A stretch of 64,000 bases of DNA from CAVRAW01 sp963716135 (GTDB lineage Bacteria > Planctomycetota > Planctomycetia > Pirellulales > JADZDJ01): positions 1,426,001 through 1,490,000 of the forward strand of contig OY970289.1 in the NCBI GenBank assembly GCA_963716135.1, in the 5' to 3' direction. The translations under genes were made by a program, and so were the position numbers. Below are positions 34,725 through 44,388 of the stretch, one piece after another (within the stretch, counting starts at the first letter, position 1; every line of letters begins with the position of its first letter). The notes beneath the pieces are model-generated. The model saw only the letters and a list, made by a program, of their open reading frames with translations, ran no database searches and was not told the origin of the DNA.

Positions 34725-35966
34725 ATGATCAATTCCGAACGTCTGCTGAAGCGCTTCCTACGGTACGTGCAAATCGATTCGACCGCCCGCGAGGACGCGG
34801 GCTGCTATCCTTCCTCGCCGGGCCAGTTGGAAATAGGCCGCCTGCTGGTCGAGGAACTGAAAGCGATCGGACTGAAGGACGCAGCGCAAGACGAGCATGG
34901 GGTTTTGATGACGACGATTCCGGCCACGGTGAAGGGCGCGGTTCCGACCATCGCGTTGAATGCTCACGTCGATACGTCGCCGGAAACCACGGGGGCTGGC
35001 GTCAAACCGCAGGTGGTTCGGAATTATCAGGGGCAGGATTTGGTGCTCGCCGGTGATCCGACCAAAGTGATCCGCGTGGCGGACAATCCCGAGCTGCGCG
35101 ATTTGGCCGGCCGCACGTTGATTACCACCGATGGGACCACGCTGCTGGGCGCCGACGACAAGGCCGGCGTAGCCGTGATCATGGAGTTGGCCGCCTCGCT
35201 GCAAGAGGACCTCGGCATTTCGCACGGCGTCGTGCGCGTGCTATTCACTTGCGACGAGGAGATCGGCCACGGCGTTGACCATGTCGATCTGAAGAAAGTC
35301 GGCGCCGCGGCGGCGTACACGCTCGATGGCCGTGGGGCCGACGAGATCGACGTCGAGACGTTCTCCGCCGATCTGGCGATTGTGACAGTGCGCGGCGTCA
35401 ACATTCATCCGTCGATCGGCAAAGGCCGGCTGGTGAACGGATTGCGCGTGGCGGCAGATTTTTTGTCGCGGCTGCCGCGCGATCGGCTTTCGCCGGAGAC
35501 GACCGACGAACGAGAAGGCTTTTTGCATCCGTATGTGATCAGCGGCGGGGTGGGCGAAGCGACCGTGCGAGTTCTGCTGCGCGATTTCGATACGGCGAAA
35601 TTAGCAGAGCATGCCCAGCGGCTGCGCCGCGCCGCCGATGAATCGGTCCGGCAGTTCCCCGGCGCGGCGATCGACGTGCGAATCGTCAAGCAATATCGCA
35701 ACATGGCCGACGGTTTGGCGCGCGAACCTCGCGCCGTGGAATACGCCAAACGCGCGCACCAGCGCCTGGGGCGCACGCCGAAGATGACCATCATTCGCGG
35801 CGGCACCGACGGCTCGCGCTTCACCGAGCTGGGCCTGCCCACGCCCAATCTTTCCACCGGTCAACACAATCCGCATTCCGTGCTGGAATGGGCCTGCTTG
35901 GAAGAGATGCAGCAGGCCGTGGCGGTGCTTGTGGAACTGGTGCAATGTTGGGCCGAAGGCGGCTAG
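34725..35966 (+). CDS. pepT: Peptidase T (tripeptide aminopeptidase, M20 family)
   Basis: 413 residues. M20B dizinc aminopeptidase that cuts the N-terminal residue from tripeptides. Visible: first zinc His and catalytic Asp NAHVDTSP, bridging Asp in LLGADDKAG, catalytic Glu and ligand in CDEEIGHGVDHVD, and C-terminal His in TGQHNPHS. A dimerisation domain lies in the middle (LAIVTVRGVNIHPSIGKG). Length equals the family norm. Starts at ATG 34725 after the XRE gene. Confidence 0.9.
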   Translation: MINSERLLKRFLRYVQIDSTAREDAGCYPSSPGQLEIGRLLVEELKAIGLKDAAQDEHGVLMTTIPATVKGAVPTIALNAHVDTSPETTGAGVKPQVVRNYQGQDLVLAGDPTKVIRVADNPELRDLAGRTLITTDGTTLLGADDKAGVAVIMELAASLQEDLGISHGVVRVLFTCDEEIGHGVDHVDLKKVGAAAAYTLDGRGADEIDVETFSADLAIVTVRGVNIHPSIGKGRLVNGLRVAADFLSRLPRDRLSPETTDEREGFLHPYVISGGVGEATVRVLLRDFDTAKLAEHAQRLRRAADESVRQFPGAAIDVRIVKQYRNMADGLAREPRAVEYAKRAHQRLGRTPKMTIIRGGTDGSRFTELGLPTPNLSTGQHNPHSVLEWACLEEMQQAVAVLVELVQCWAEGG

Positions 35967-36213
35967 CAGCCGCCGACTGTCGCGGCTGTCAGCCCACTAA
36001 ACCGCCTGATCTGCGAAGAATGTCCGATTACGTAAAGCTTGCGGGCTGCTGATGGGGTTTCTGTGGGGTTGGGATAAACCTGCCATCACTTAGCGGCCGA
36101 AACTAACGGATGGGAGATAACGGATCATCCATGCACCCGGCGCCTTACCCCATGTAGGGCGGGTGCGTCGGACACACAATTCCCTTACCGGCAAAAAACC
36201 CAGGAAGGTTTCT

Positions 36214-37249
36214 GTGCCGCGCCTGGCTTGCATCATTCCCGCTCTGGGCAGTCCGGAGAGTTTAGAAACCACGCTCGTGTCCGTGTTGGAACGCCGACCG
36301 GACGATTGCGAAGTGCTGGTGGTCTTAAACGTTCCGTATGCGGATCCCTACAATCTGCAAGGGGAAGTTCAGTTTCTGCAGGCGGCGGCGAACGCCGACT
36401 TGATCTCTTGCCTGAATCTCGGAATTGCCGAGACGAAGGCGCCGATCGTCCATCTATTGGCCAGCGGTTTTCAAGTGGACGACGCTTGGATCGAACGGGC
36501 GCTGCCGCATTTCGATGATCCTCGCGTCGCCGCCGTAACGCCGGCGATTTACGACGCGAACGATCACAATCAATTGCTGGTCGCCGGGGTGGGATATCGT
36601 CGCGGCGGTAGGAAATCAATCTGCCGGACCTTTCCGCAACCCGGCGACGAATCGTCGCTCGATTCGGTCGGACCGCTGTTGCAGGCGGCGTTTTACAGAA
36701 GGTCAGCCCTGAATGCGATTGGCAAATTGCCTACGGGCCTGGGCGAAAACTTGGCCGACGTGGATTTGGCTCTCGCCCTGCGTCATGCACGTTGGCAAAT
36801 TGAGCTGGAACCAAAGTGTCGCGTGTTTGCACCGGCGATCGGAGGCGCCGGAGGCAAATGGCTTTTCGAGGGGCTTGCACGCCGAACGCCTGTTCTGGCG
36901 TCACGTGCCGGAAGTCGGCGGGCTCGTGGGCATGCTCGCCCATCCCGCTGCCGCGATTAGCGAAGTCCTTAAGACTTTGCCGCGCTGGAAGATCCCCGCG
37001 CATATTCTGGGCCGGATTGTCGGGCTGATTCAGCCGCGCCACAACCGGCAGTACCGTCTAAGAGTAGCGGCTGCCGCGGTCGAGGCTGCCGCGGCCAAGT
37101 CGGCTTGGCAGGTCATGCAGAGCGCGCGGGCCGGCGAAACCGTCCCGTCGAACGACCAGCAAAACATCCGCGTCGACGCTTCTCATAAGGCGGTAGGACG
37201 CAGCGAGAAGCACCACGCTCGCGCTTCGCGGCGGCAAAAGAGCCGGTAA
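36214..37249 (+). CDS. Glycosyltransferase family 2-like protein (frameshift near 36865)
   Basis: GTG 36214 has AGGAAGG upstream. The GT-A domain begins RLACIIPALGSPESLETTLVSVL (residues 3-25) with later VAAVTPAIYDANDH. The usual DxD is weakly preserved (FQVDDAWI), so it may be a divergent or inactive member. The frame ends at 36960; removing one T in the T4 run at 36863-36866 joins it to the frame with WLSRGLHAERLFWRHVPEVG and a basic C-terminus ending at 37249 (about 345 residues). It precedes an FMO; whether they act together is unclear. Confidence 0.65.
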
Positions 37250-37336
37250 TTCGGCTCACGGGGCCGCTCTCTGACTGCGCTTTTTCTCCAGTGGCGTGCT
37301 TGATCTTTCCGCCGGCTCAGCAAACGATAGTCGGTG

Positions 37337-38650
37337 ATGACTAATCTCGTTTCTGGCGATCGTGAGAAATACTGTGTGATCGGCGCCGGCACTTCCGGCC
37401 TGACAGTCGTTAAAAATCTACTGGCGCATGGCATCGCCGTCGATTGCTTCGAACGCGAGGACAACGCCGGCGGCAATTGGTATTACGGGCGGCCGTGCAG
37501 CAGCGTGTATCGTTCCACGCATCTGATCAGTTCCAAGCTGCTGACCGAATATCCCGATTTCCCCATGCCGGAGGATTGGCCGGAATACCCCAGCCATGAA
37601 CAGGCGCTGGAGTATCTGCGATCTTATGCGCAACATTTCGGACTACTGCCGCACATTCGCTTCAATACGGCGGTCGCCAAAATTGAACCAGCCGACGCGC
37701 AGGCCAGCGCCTGGAAAGTCACGCTCGCCTCCGGCGAGAGTCGAAATTACCGCGGCGTAGTGATCGCCAATGGACATCACTGGGATCCCATCTGGCCGAA
37801 ATATCCGGGACACTTTGACGGCGTGACGCTCCACTCGGCGCAATACAAGACGCCCGACGTGCTCGCCGGGAAGCGCGTGCTCGTGGTTGGGGCCGGCAAT
37901 TCAGGTTGCGATATCGCGGTGGAGTCAGCACTGGTCGCGGCTCGCACGTTCCACAGCGTGCGGCGCGGATATCATTTCATCCCGAAATTCATCGAAGGCA
38001 AGCCGGCCGATCGCTGCGGCGAATTCTTGCTGCGCTGGCATTTGCCGCTGTGGCTGCGGCGCTGGCTGATTGCCCGAAGCGTTCGCATGGCGCTGGGGCG
38101 GCCGGAAGATTTTGGTCTGCCCGCGCCCGATCACAAGTTTTTGGAAACGCATCCGATTGTCAATTCGCAGATGCTGTATTACGTCGGGCACGGGCGCATC
38201 AAGCCCAAGCCTGATATCGCCGAATTGTGCGGCGACCGAGTGCGGTTCGTCGACGACACGATCGAGCCGATCGACGTGATCGTGTACGCCACCGGCTTCC
38301 GCATCAGCATTCCGTTTATCGACCGCGAGCATCTCAACTGGAACGACGGCAAGCCGAACCTATTTCTCAATGTCTTCCATCCCCGGTACGACAATTTGTT
38401 CGTGGCGGGAATGGTGCAGCTCGATAGCGGCCTATGGGGCATCGTGCACTACCAAGCCGAATTGATCGCGCGCTTCATCGTCGCGCAGCGCACGAATCCG
38501 CGATTGGCGGATCGCCTGCGCCGCCAAAAAGCGCGGCCGACCGACGTGCTGGGCCGCATTCGCTATGTGCGCACGCCGCGGCACCTGTTGGAAGTCGAAC
38601 ACTTCAGCTATCGCCGCCGTCTGAAGCGGTTGATTGCGCAGTTTGGTTGA
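37337..38650 (+). CDS. Flavin-containing monooxygenase
   Basis: 437 residues. FAD-binding GAGTSGL (about residues 16-22) with DCFEREDNAGGNWYY, the FMO signature-like PGHFDGVTLHSAQYK, NADPH-binding GAGNSGCDIAVESAL, and a late ATG-like motif (IVYATGF). It is a class B flavin monooxygenase using NADPH and O2 on a nucleophilic heteroatom or ketone; substrate unknown. ATG 37337 follows a GTG three bases earlier, so the start is uncertain by one codon. Preceded by the glycosyltransferase. Confidence 0.88.
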   Translation: MTNLVSGDREKYCVIGAGTSGLTVVKNLLAHGIAVDCFEREDNAGGNWYYGRPCSSVYRSTHLISSKLLTEYPDFPMPEDWPEYPSHEQALEYLRSYAQHFGLLPHIRFNTAVAKIEPADAQASAWKVTLASGESRNYRGVVIANGHHWDPIWPKYPGHFDGVTLHSAQYKTPDVLAGKRVLVVGAGNSGCDIAVESALVAARTFHSVRRGYHFIPKFIEGKPADRCGEFLLRWHLPLWLRRWLIARSVRMALGRPEDFGLPAPDHKFLETHPIVNSQMLYYVGHGRIKPKPDIAELCGDRVRFVDDTIEPIDVIVYATGFRISIPFIDREHLNWNDGKPNLFLNVFHPRYDNLFVAGMVQLDSGLWGIVHYQAELIARFIVAQRTNPRLADRLRRQKARPTDVLGRIRYVRTPRHLLEVEHFSYRRRLKRLIAQFG

Positions 38651-38756
38651 TCGCTGGATTGGCGCAACTGCCCACGTTGTTTCACGCGGCTTTATGCTTC
38701 CCGGCCGACAACGTACAATTTGGCATTGAGGCTTTATCACCGCGAACGCAATTGCG

Positions 38757-39344
38757 ATGTCTGATTTGAAAATCGTCCAGTATCCGCACCCGGCGCTGCG
38801 GCACGTTTCCAAGGCGCTCAAGCGCGTCGATGCCCAACTGCGCGAAACCATCGCGGAGATGTTCAAGCTGATGTACGAAGCCAAGGGAGTCGGACTGGCC
38901 GCGAACCAGGTCAATCTGCCTTATCGGCTGTTTGTCGTGAACATTCAGTCCGACCCCACGAAGGCCGAGGAGCAGGTGTTCATCAATCCCGTGCTCAGCC
39001 GCCCCAAAGGTTCCGCCGAAGCCGAAGAGGGCTGCCTCAGCTTGCCGGGCCTGTATGCGCAAGTGAAGCGTTCCGAAACCGTGACGGTCGACGCCTACAG
39101 CCTGGCGGGCGAGCCGGTGCATATCGAGGCCGACGGGCTTTTGGCGCGCGTGCTGCAGCATGAGACCGACCATATCAACGGGAAACTTTTCATCGATCGG
39201 CTGGGAACGGCCGCGGAATTGGAAGTGCGCGACGTCGTGCGCGAATTCGAAATCCAGTTCGCTAGCCAGCAACAACGCGGCGAATTGCCCAGCGATGCTG
39301 AAATCGCCAGCCGTCTGGAAGAATTGGAAAAGCTGCGGACCTGA
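38757..39344 (+). CDS. def: Peptide deformylase
   Basis: 195 residues. All three catalytic motifs are present: GVGLAANQ, EGCLSLPG (with metal ligand Cys) and QHETDHINGKLF (HExxH). It removes the formyl group from nascent N-terminal Met. It directly precedes fmt (15 nt), forming the classical def-fmt operon. The C-terminal extension of about 30 residues (QQQRGELPSDAEIASRL) is longer than the minimal enzyme. Confidence 0.95.
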   Translation: MSDLKIVQYPHPALRHVSKALKRVDAQLRETIAEMFKLMYEAKGVGLAANQVNLPYRLFVVNIQSDPTKAEEQVFINPVLSRPKGSAEAEEGCLSLPGLYAQVKRSETVTVDAYSLAGEPVHIEADGLLARVLQHETDHINGKLFIDRLGTAAELEVRDVVREFEIQFASQQQRGELPSDAEIASRLEELEKLRT

Positions 39345-39359
39345 TAGGAAATCGCCGCC

Positions 39360-40302
39360 ATGCGTTTGGTAATGATGGGCACGGGTCCGTTTGCAGTGCC
39401 GACGTTTCGCGGCCTGATCGGCTCGTCGCACGACGTGGCGGCCTTGGTGACTCGGCCTGATCGCCCGGCGCATCGGCGCGAGAAGACGCCGGCGAACCCT
39501 ATGCGGGAAGTCGCTCGGCAACAAGGCTTAATGGTCTTCGAACCAGAGAGCATCAATTCGGCCGAAGCGCAGGCTCAGCTTCGCGAGCTAGCGGCCGAAC
39601 TGTTTGTCGTCTGCGACTACGGACAGATTCTTGCGCGAAACCCTGGCGCTGGCCCGACACGGCGGGATCAATTTGCACGCCTCGCTTTTGCCGAAATACC
39701 GTGGCGCGGCCCCGATCAATTGGGCCATCTATCACGGCGAAACCGAAACGGGAGTGACCGTCATCCACATGACGCCGCAGCTCGATGCGGGCCCCTTGTT
39801 GGTGCAACACCGCACGCCGATTGGCGCCACCGAAACAGCGCTCGAACTGGAGGCTCGATTGGCGGAGGGTGGAAGCAAAGCGGTGTTGGAAGCGATCGAC
39901 AAATTGGTGCGCGGCACAAGCGGCGGAATCGAACAAGATCCCGCGCTGGCAACGAAAGCGCCCCGGCTCAAAAAGGAAGACGGGCTAGTCGATTGGTCGC
40001 GCTCCGCCGCGGACATCGTCAACCAGGTGCGCGCGCTGCAACCCTGGCCCAAGACGTACACTTTCTGGCAACCGCATGGACATGAATCGGTCCGCCTAAT
40101 ACTCGAAAAAGTTCGAGCCACAGATGCGGCCGACGCCGAAGGTCGGGCTCCCGGCACGATTTTCCAAGCGCATGACGACATTCTGATCGTCGCCTGCGGC
40201 GCCGGCTTGCTTCAGATCGATGCGATTCAACCCGCCGGGAAGCGCGTGATGACGGCGGGCGAGTTTTTGCGCGGGCACCATTTGCACCCGGCGATCGGTT
40301 AA
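39360..40302 (+). CDS. fmt: Methionyl-tRNA formyltransferase (frameshift near 39635)
   Basis: Formylates initiator Met-tRNA using 10-formyl-THF. N-terminal GTGPFAVPTFRGLI and LVTRPDRPAHRRE, then FVVCDYGQIL. The frame breaks at about 39635; the next frame carries the hallmark GGINLHASLLPKYRGAAPINWA and continues to 40302 with the C-terminal domain. A missing GC in a GCGCGC repeat, or one extra base, explains it. Because def/fmt are normally needed for growth, this is more likely a sequence error than inactivation. Overlap with no other gene; 15 nt after def. Confidence 0.88.
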
Positions 40303-40437
40303 CTTCGGATTAAATTATTGAGTGAAGAAAATGCCGAAGCTCGTTTTCCCCGAGCTTTTGCGATTCCCTTGATTCGGGCCCTCCGGCTACAATACGCCGC
40401 TTCCAGAATTCGCAGGCCGGACGCGGAGGGAATTGCC

Positions 40438-40626
40438 ATGGATGGCTTAAGTCGCTGGGATCTCGTGTTGTGGGTGGTCGTCGCGTATGGGGTGGTGGTG
40501 GCTTTGTTACGGCTGATGTTTCGCCGCCGTGCTCCGTTTGCCCGCAGGCTGCTTCAGCGAATGTCGATGCAATCTCGTGGCGCCGCGGTCGTGGCCACAA
40601 CCGACGATCATGGCAAAGTTGCCTGA
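40438..40626 (+). CDS. Small single-span membrane protein
   Basis: 62 residues from ATG 40438 with GGAGGG about 7 nt upstream. One transmembrane helix (WDLVLWVVVAYGVVVALLRLMF) followed by a basic segment (RRRAPFARRLLQRMSM). Located between fmt and miaB. No family recognised; it is probably a small inner-membrane peptide. Confidence 0.55.
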   Translation: MDGLSRWDLVLWVVVAYGVVVALLRLMFRRRAPFARRLLQRMSMQSRGAAVVATTDDHGKVA

Positions 40627-40747
40627 CAACTTGTGCAAGCCGATTCGTCGCCAATAGAATAGCCGGTGGGTTCCATGCCCTCCGGCTTTTATTTCAATCT
40701 GGCGTCAAAATCGATTTTACGGCGAAATTGCCGGTCGGCCACATCAC

Positions 40748-42223
40748 ATGTCCAAGCGTTTGTACATCGAAACCGTCGGCTGTCAGATGAACGTGCTCGA
40801 CAGCGAGCTGGTCGTGGCGGCACTCCGCAAGCAGGGTTACTCGTTAGTGGACTCGCCCGCCGAAGCCGACGCCATTTTGTTCAATACCTGCAGCGTGCGG
40901 CAGCATGCCGAAGACAAAATCTACAGCGCCCTTGGGCGGTTGAAGCACGCTAAACAGCGCCATCCGCACAAGATTATCGGCGTGCTGGGCTGCATGGCAC
41001 AAAAGGATCAACGGCTGATTTTCGAGCGCGCTCCGTATGTCGATCTCGTCGTGGGCCCGGGTCAATTGCATCAAGTGCCGCGCATATTGGAAGAGATCGC
41101 CGTCAACCGAGAGCAACGGCTGGAAGTCAGCCTCGACCGCAAAGCCGGCAGCCGCGAGGAAATCGAGCGCAGCTTCGAAAGCTACGATCCCGACCGCGAT
41201 CCGCAGATGCGGCCTTCGCCGTACCAGGCGTATGTGCGAATCCAATTCGGCTGCGACAAATTCTGCACGTACTGCATCGTGCCGAAGGTACGCGGCCCGG
41301 AGCAGGGCCGACATCCCGACCACATCGTGGCGGAAGCCAAGAAGCTGGCCGCCGAAGGCTGCCGCGAGATTACGCTGTTGGGTCAAACCGTCAACAGCTA
41401 CCGCCACGATGACGGCGGCAAAACCACGCGGCTATCGGACCTGTTGTACAAGCTACACGACGTCGAAGGCTTGGCGCGGCTGAAGTTCGTGACCAATTTT
41501 CCCAAGGACATGACCGACGATCTGCTGCAGGCGGTGCGCGACTTGCCCAAATGCTCGCCGTATTTGCACGTGCCGGCGCAAAGCGGCTCCAACGCCGTGC
41601 TGAAACGAATGAAGCGCGGCTACACCGTGGAAGAATATCGCGACATGCTCAACCGCATTCGCGCCACGATTCCCGACGCCGCCGTCACCAGCGATTTCAT
41701 CGTGGGCTTCTGCGGCGAAACGGATGATGAGTTTCAACAAACCATCGATCTGGTGCGCGAGTCGCGCTTCAAGAACAGTTTTATCTTCAAGTACAGCGAA
41801 CGACCCGGAACCAAGGCGCCCGACTTGTGGCCCGACGACGTGCCGGAAGACGTTAAGCGCCGCCGCAACAACGAACTTTTGGCCGTGCAGAACGCAATTA
41901 GCGAGCAGGACAATCAACAATTCGTCGGCCGCACGGTGGAAGTGCTCGTGGAAGGGCCGAGCAAACGGGCACAGCGCTTCGATCGCACGGATGAACCAGG
42001 CTCATCGGACGAATCCTCCGATCCGACAGAGGTTTCGCCGGACGAAAGTCCAATCACCCAGCTTGTGGGTCGCACACCTTGCGACCGGATTGTCGTGTTC
42101 CAAGGAAACCGCCGCCAAATTGGGCAACTGCTGGACGTAACGATTTATGATTGCACGCCGATGACGATGTTCGGCGCGGTCGTCACACGCGAATTTGGCC
42201 CTGAAGTTTACAATCTGGCCTGA
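40748..42223 (+). CDS. miaB: tRNA-2-methylthio-N6-isopentenyladenosine methylthiotransferase MiaB
   Basis: 491 residues. The N-terminal UPF0004 domain has its Cys ligands (VGCQMN, FNTCSVR, GCMAQ), the radical SAM motif is CDKFCTYCIVPKVRGPE, and a TRAM-like C-terminal domain follows. It thiomethylates A37 of tRNAs reading U-starting codons. A Glu/Asp/Ser-rich insertion of roughly 40 residues (about EPGSSDESSDPTEVSPDES) lies inside the C-terminal region, absent from the standard enzyme. Start ATG 40748. Confidence 0.93.
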   Translation: MSKRLYIETVGCQMNVLDSELVVAALRKQGYSLVDSPAEADAILFNTCSVRQHAEDKIYSALGRLKHAKQRHPHKIIGVLGCMAQKDQRLIFERAPYVDLVVGPGQLHQVPRILEEIAVNREQRLEVSLDRKAGSREEIERSFESYDPDRDPQMRPSPYQAYVRIQFGCDKFCTYCIVPKVRGPEQGRHPDHIVAEAKKLAAEGCREITLLGQTVNSYRHDDGGKTTRLSDLLYKLHDVEGLARLKFVTNFPKDMTDDLLQAVRDLPKCSPYLHVPAQSGSNAVLKRMKRGYTVEEYRDMLNRIRATIPDAAVTSDFIVGFCGETDDEFQQTIDLVRESRFKNSFIFKYSERPGTKAPDLWPDDVPEDVKRRRNNELLAVQNAISEQDNQQFVGRTVEVLVEGPSKRAQRFDRTDEPGSSDESSDPTEVSPDESPITQLVGRTPCDRIVVFQGNRRQIGQLLDVTIYDCTPMTMFGAVVTREFGPEVYNLA

Positions 42224-42336
42224 CAATGGCCGGCAACAAGATTTGCCTGCGTCGTCGATCGAACCGGGCACGGCCGGACCGTCTGTTCTGTGGGAGCGAT
42301 CGAACGACGAGTCTCGACATTAGCCCAAGCAGCGCG

Positions 42337-44196
42337 TCATGGTTTTGGATTTGTCCCTGAGCCTGCTTGTGCACGCTCTGGGAGGAGGAGAATCGCCTCT
42401 CTATCGGGAGCATTCAGCACGACTTGCCAGTTCTGGTAGTCTCGATAGAACGGAAATTTGAACAAATAATGGTTGTTGAGCGAGCGAGGACTGATGGAGA
42501 TGAGCCAGATGCCGTTCTCAACCAAACGACGCCGCGCTTCGGCCGCGTCCATCTGCGGATCGAAAATGAACGCGACTTCAGGGCTGTAAATCATTACTGG
42601 ACGAAATCGCGAGTATCGCTGTAAGGCGATAGCCAGAGAGTTATCGTCCGTTAATATGCCGATCGATGGAAGATTCGATGTTTCAAGCTTCTTGGCAATC
42701 GCCACTTGAAGATCGTATGAATCCAGCGGTTCACTTCTGGTGCTGACGACAGCAGTGCTGAATTCACTGGGTTCAAACGGCTGCGACCAACAGCAAAGGA
42801 CTGCGTATCCACCGCAGATCACGATCGCCAGAGTCGCGCCTGCATGCAGCAAGCGACTCCGTTTGTTACTCGCGTCAACCAACACGTACCCGAAAGCACC
42901 GGCGGCGATGGACAGCGCGACCCAGGCCGGAGTCAAAACTCGCCAAGTGAAGAACAATCCTCCAGAGGTGTGCGGTATTGACAGGAACCAGAGGAAAAAA
43001 GCTGTCGCCGCAGAGATGCCGAGTGCGAGTCCATTCCTCTTCGCAGCCAGCAAGCCCGGCAAGCCGACTATCAACGCGAAAGGCGCGCCGATCAGCAACT
43101 CTTTTACGACCCAAACCCAGGCTGCTGCAGGGTAGCTGCTCCACTTGAGCGCCTGGTGATACGCAGACAGTATTCCCGCAAACGCTGTGTTGACCGGGAA
43201 ACCAAAGCCGATATCCAGCGAGTACATCGGGTTGCCGGTGAGCACCCAGTTACGTACATACCAAGGGGCCCCAGTGACTGCGGATACCAGACAAAAGAGC
43301 GGCAGAAAGCGACGTGTTTCCCGTTGGCAAGCAAGCACGGCGAATCCGCTCAATAACAAGAACGGACCGTATTCTCGTGACAGCGCGCCCATACCGCCGT
43401 ATAGTCCCGCCATCACAACCGAACTGGCTTTCGGCTCGCGCGTGGCCGCAAACGCGAACCACAATTGTCCGGCGTAAGAAAGTGCCGTATATCCGTTCTC
43501 CTGACCAATCGCCAACCCATGAAGGAAAAAGGCTGAACTCGAAAGAGCGATGATGGCCAACAGACCACCTGCTGATCCAAAAAGCGTACGTGCTGCGTGA
43601 AAAACGATAGTGAAACAAGAAGCAGCTTGGAGGACAATAACCAGGGACGTGATTCTCGGACAATCACCGCCCCAGGCTGCGTAAAGCCACCAGTAAACTG
43701 TTACGGCCAGCGGCGGGAAGCTTTCCGGCCAAGTGTATTTCTTAAAGTCCTCGGACGTGACGGGAGGATAGTATGCCAGTCCTTCATACTTGATCATCAG
43801 ACCCGGAAGAACGTTCCAACGAAAAACCGTGTCCGGACCGCTCAGCGGATACAAAGCGGTTCGGATACTCATGCCCAGCAGCACCAAGCCGATGAGTATC
43901 GCGCTCAGTACCACATACTTTTTCGAAGGGTGCTGAAGCGCCGTGTTATCCAACTCTCCTTCGGCTCTTGAATTGCGGCGAAGCCACACGGCAACAGAAA
44001 TGAGAATCACAGCCACCACGGCGCCAAGGACATATCCGAAACGTATCGGAATGCCCAGCAAAGTGTAAGCGATCACGATCTGCGTGAGCACAAGCGCAGA
44101 AAGTGGGAAAGCACTTGCCCACGGCACCGGAGCACGAAGCGCACGTGCCACGAAGTAGCCCGGAATCAACAGTCCTAAGATGGCGAGCACAATCAT
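42337..44196 (-). CDS. Large polytopic membrane protein, GT-C-like
   Basis: 619 residues with about 11-13 predicted helices, starting MIVLAILGLLIPGYFVARAL. A periplasmic loop after the first helices and a soluble C-terminal domain (LDSYDLQVAIAKKLETSN...ILTDDNS and beyond) fit the plan of GT-C mannosyl-/arabinosyl-transferases, but no definite catalytic Asp motif can be assigned. Base composition and codon use look less G+C-rich than neighbours, which may indicate transfer. It is the only gene on the minus strand between miaB and glnE. Confidence 0.6.
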   Translation of the reverse strand: MIVLAILGLLIPGYFVARALRAPVPWASAFPLSALVLTQIVIAYTLLGIPIRFGYVLGAVVAVILISVAVWLRRNSRAEGELDNTALQHPSKKYVVLSAILIGLVLLGMSIRTALYPLSGPDTVFRWNVLPGLMIKYEGLAYYPPVTSEDFKKYTWPESFPPLAVTVYWWLYAAWGGDCPRITSLVIVLQAASCFTIVFHAARTLFGSAGGLLAIIALSSSAFFLHGLAIGQENGYTALSYAGQLWFAFAATREPKASSVVMAGLYGGMGALSREYGPFLLLSGFAVLACQRETRRFLPLFCLVSAVTGAPWYVRNWVLTGNPMYSLDIGFGFPVNTAFAGILSAYHQALKWSSYPAAAWVWVVKELLIGAPFALIVGLPGLLAAKRNGLALGISAATAFFLWFLSIPHTSGGLFFTWRVLTPAWVALSIAAGAFGYVLVDASNKRSRLLHAGATLAIVICGGYAVLCCWSQPFEPSEFSTAVVSTRSEPLDSYDLQVAIAKKLETSNLPSIGILTDDNSLAIALQRYSRFRPVMIYSPEVAFIFDPQMDAAEARRRLVENGIWLISISPRSLNNHYLFKFPFYRDYQNWQVVLNAPDREAILLLPERAQAGSGTNPKP

Positions 44197-44388
44197 CGTC
44201 TGATCATCACTTCAAAGGCCCTATGACTCCAATGGCCGGCCCAGCTTCCGGCCGACGCGGTTTCCTACGGATCGCTGGGCGAGTGCCGGACAAAAGTATA
44301 ATCTGTTAACAGGCGTATTTCGACGCACTCAGGTCCGTCAAATGTCCCGCTGCAACTGCTGGCTTGCCGTGACGACTCCCAAACGTAT

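Noticed and set aside
38682..39524. Long minus-strand frame opposite def
   Set aside because: Shadow of the deformylase gene with no recognisable family.
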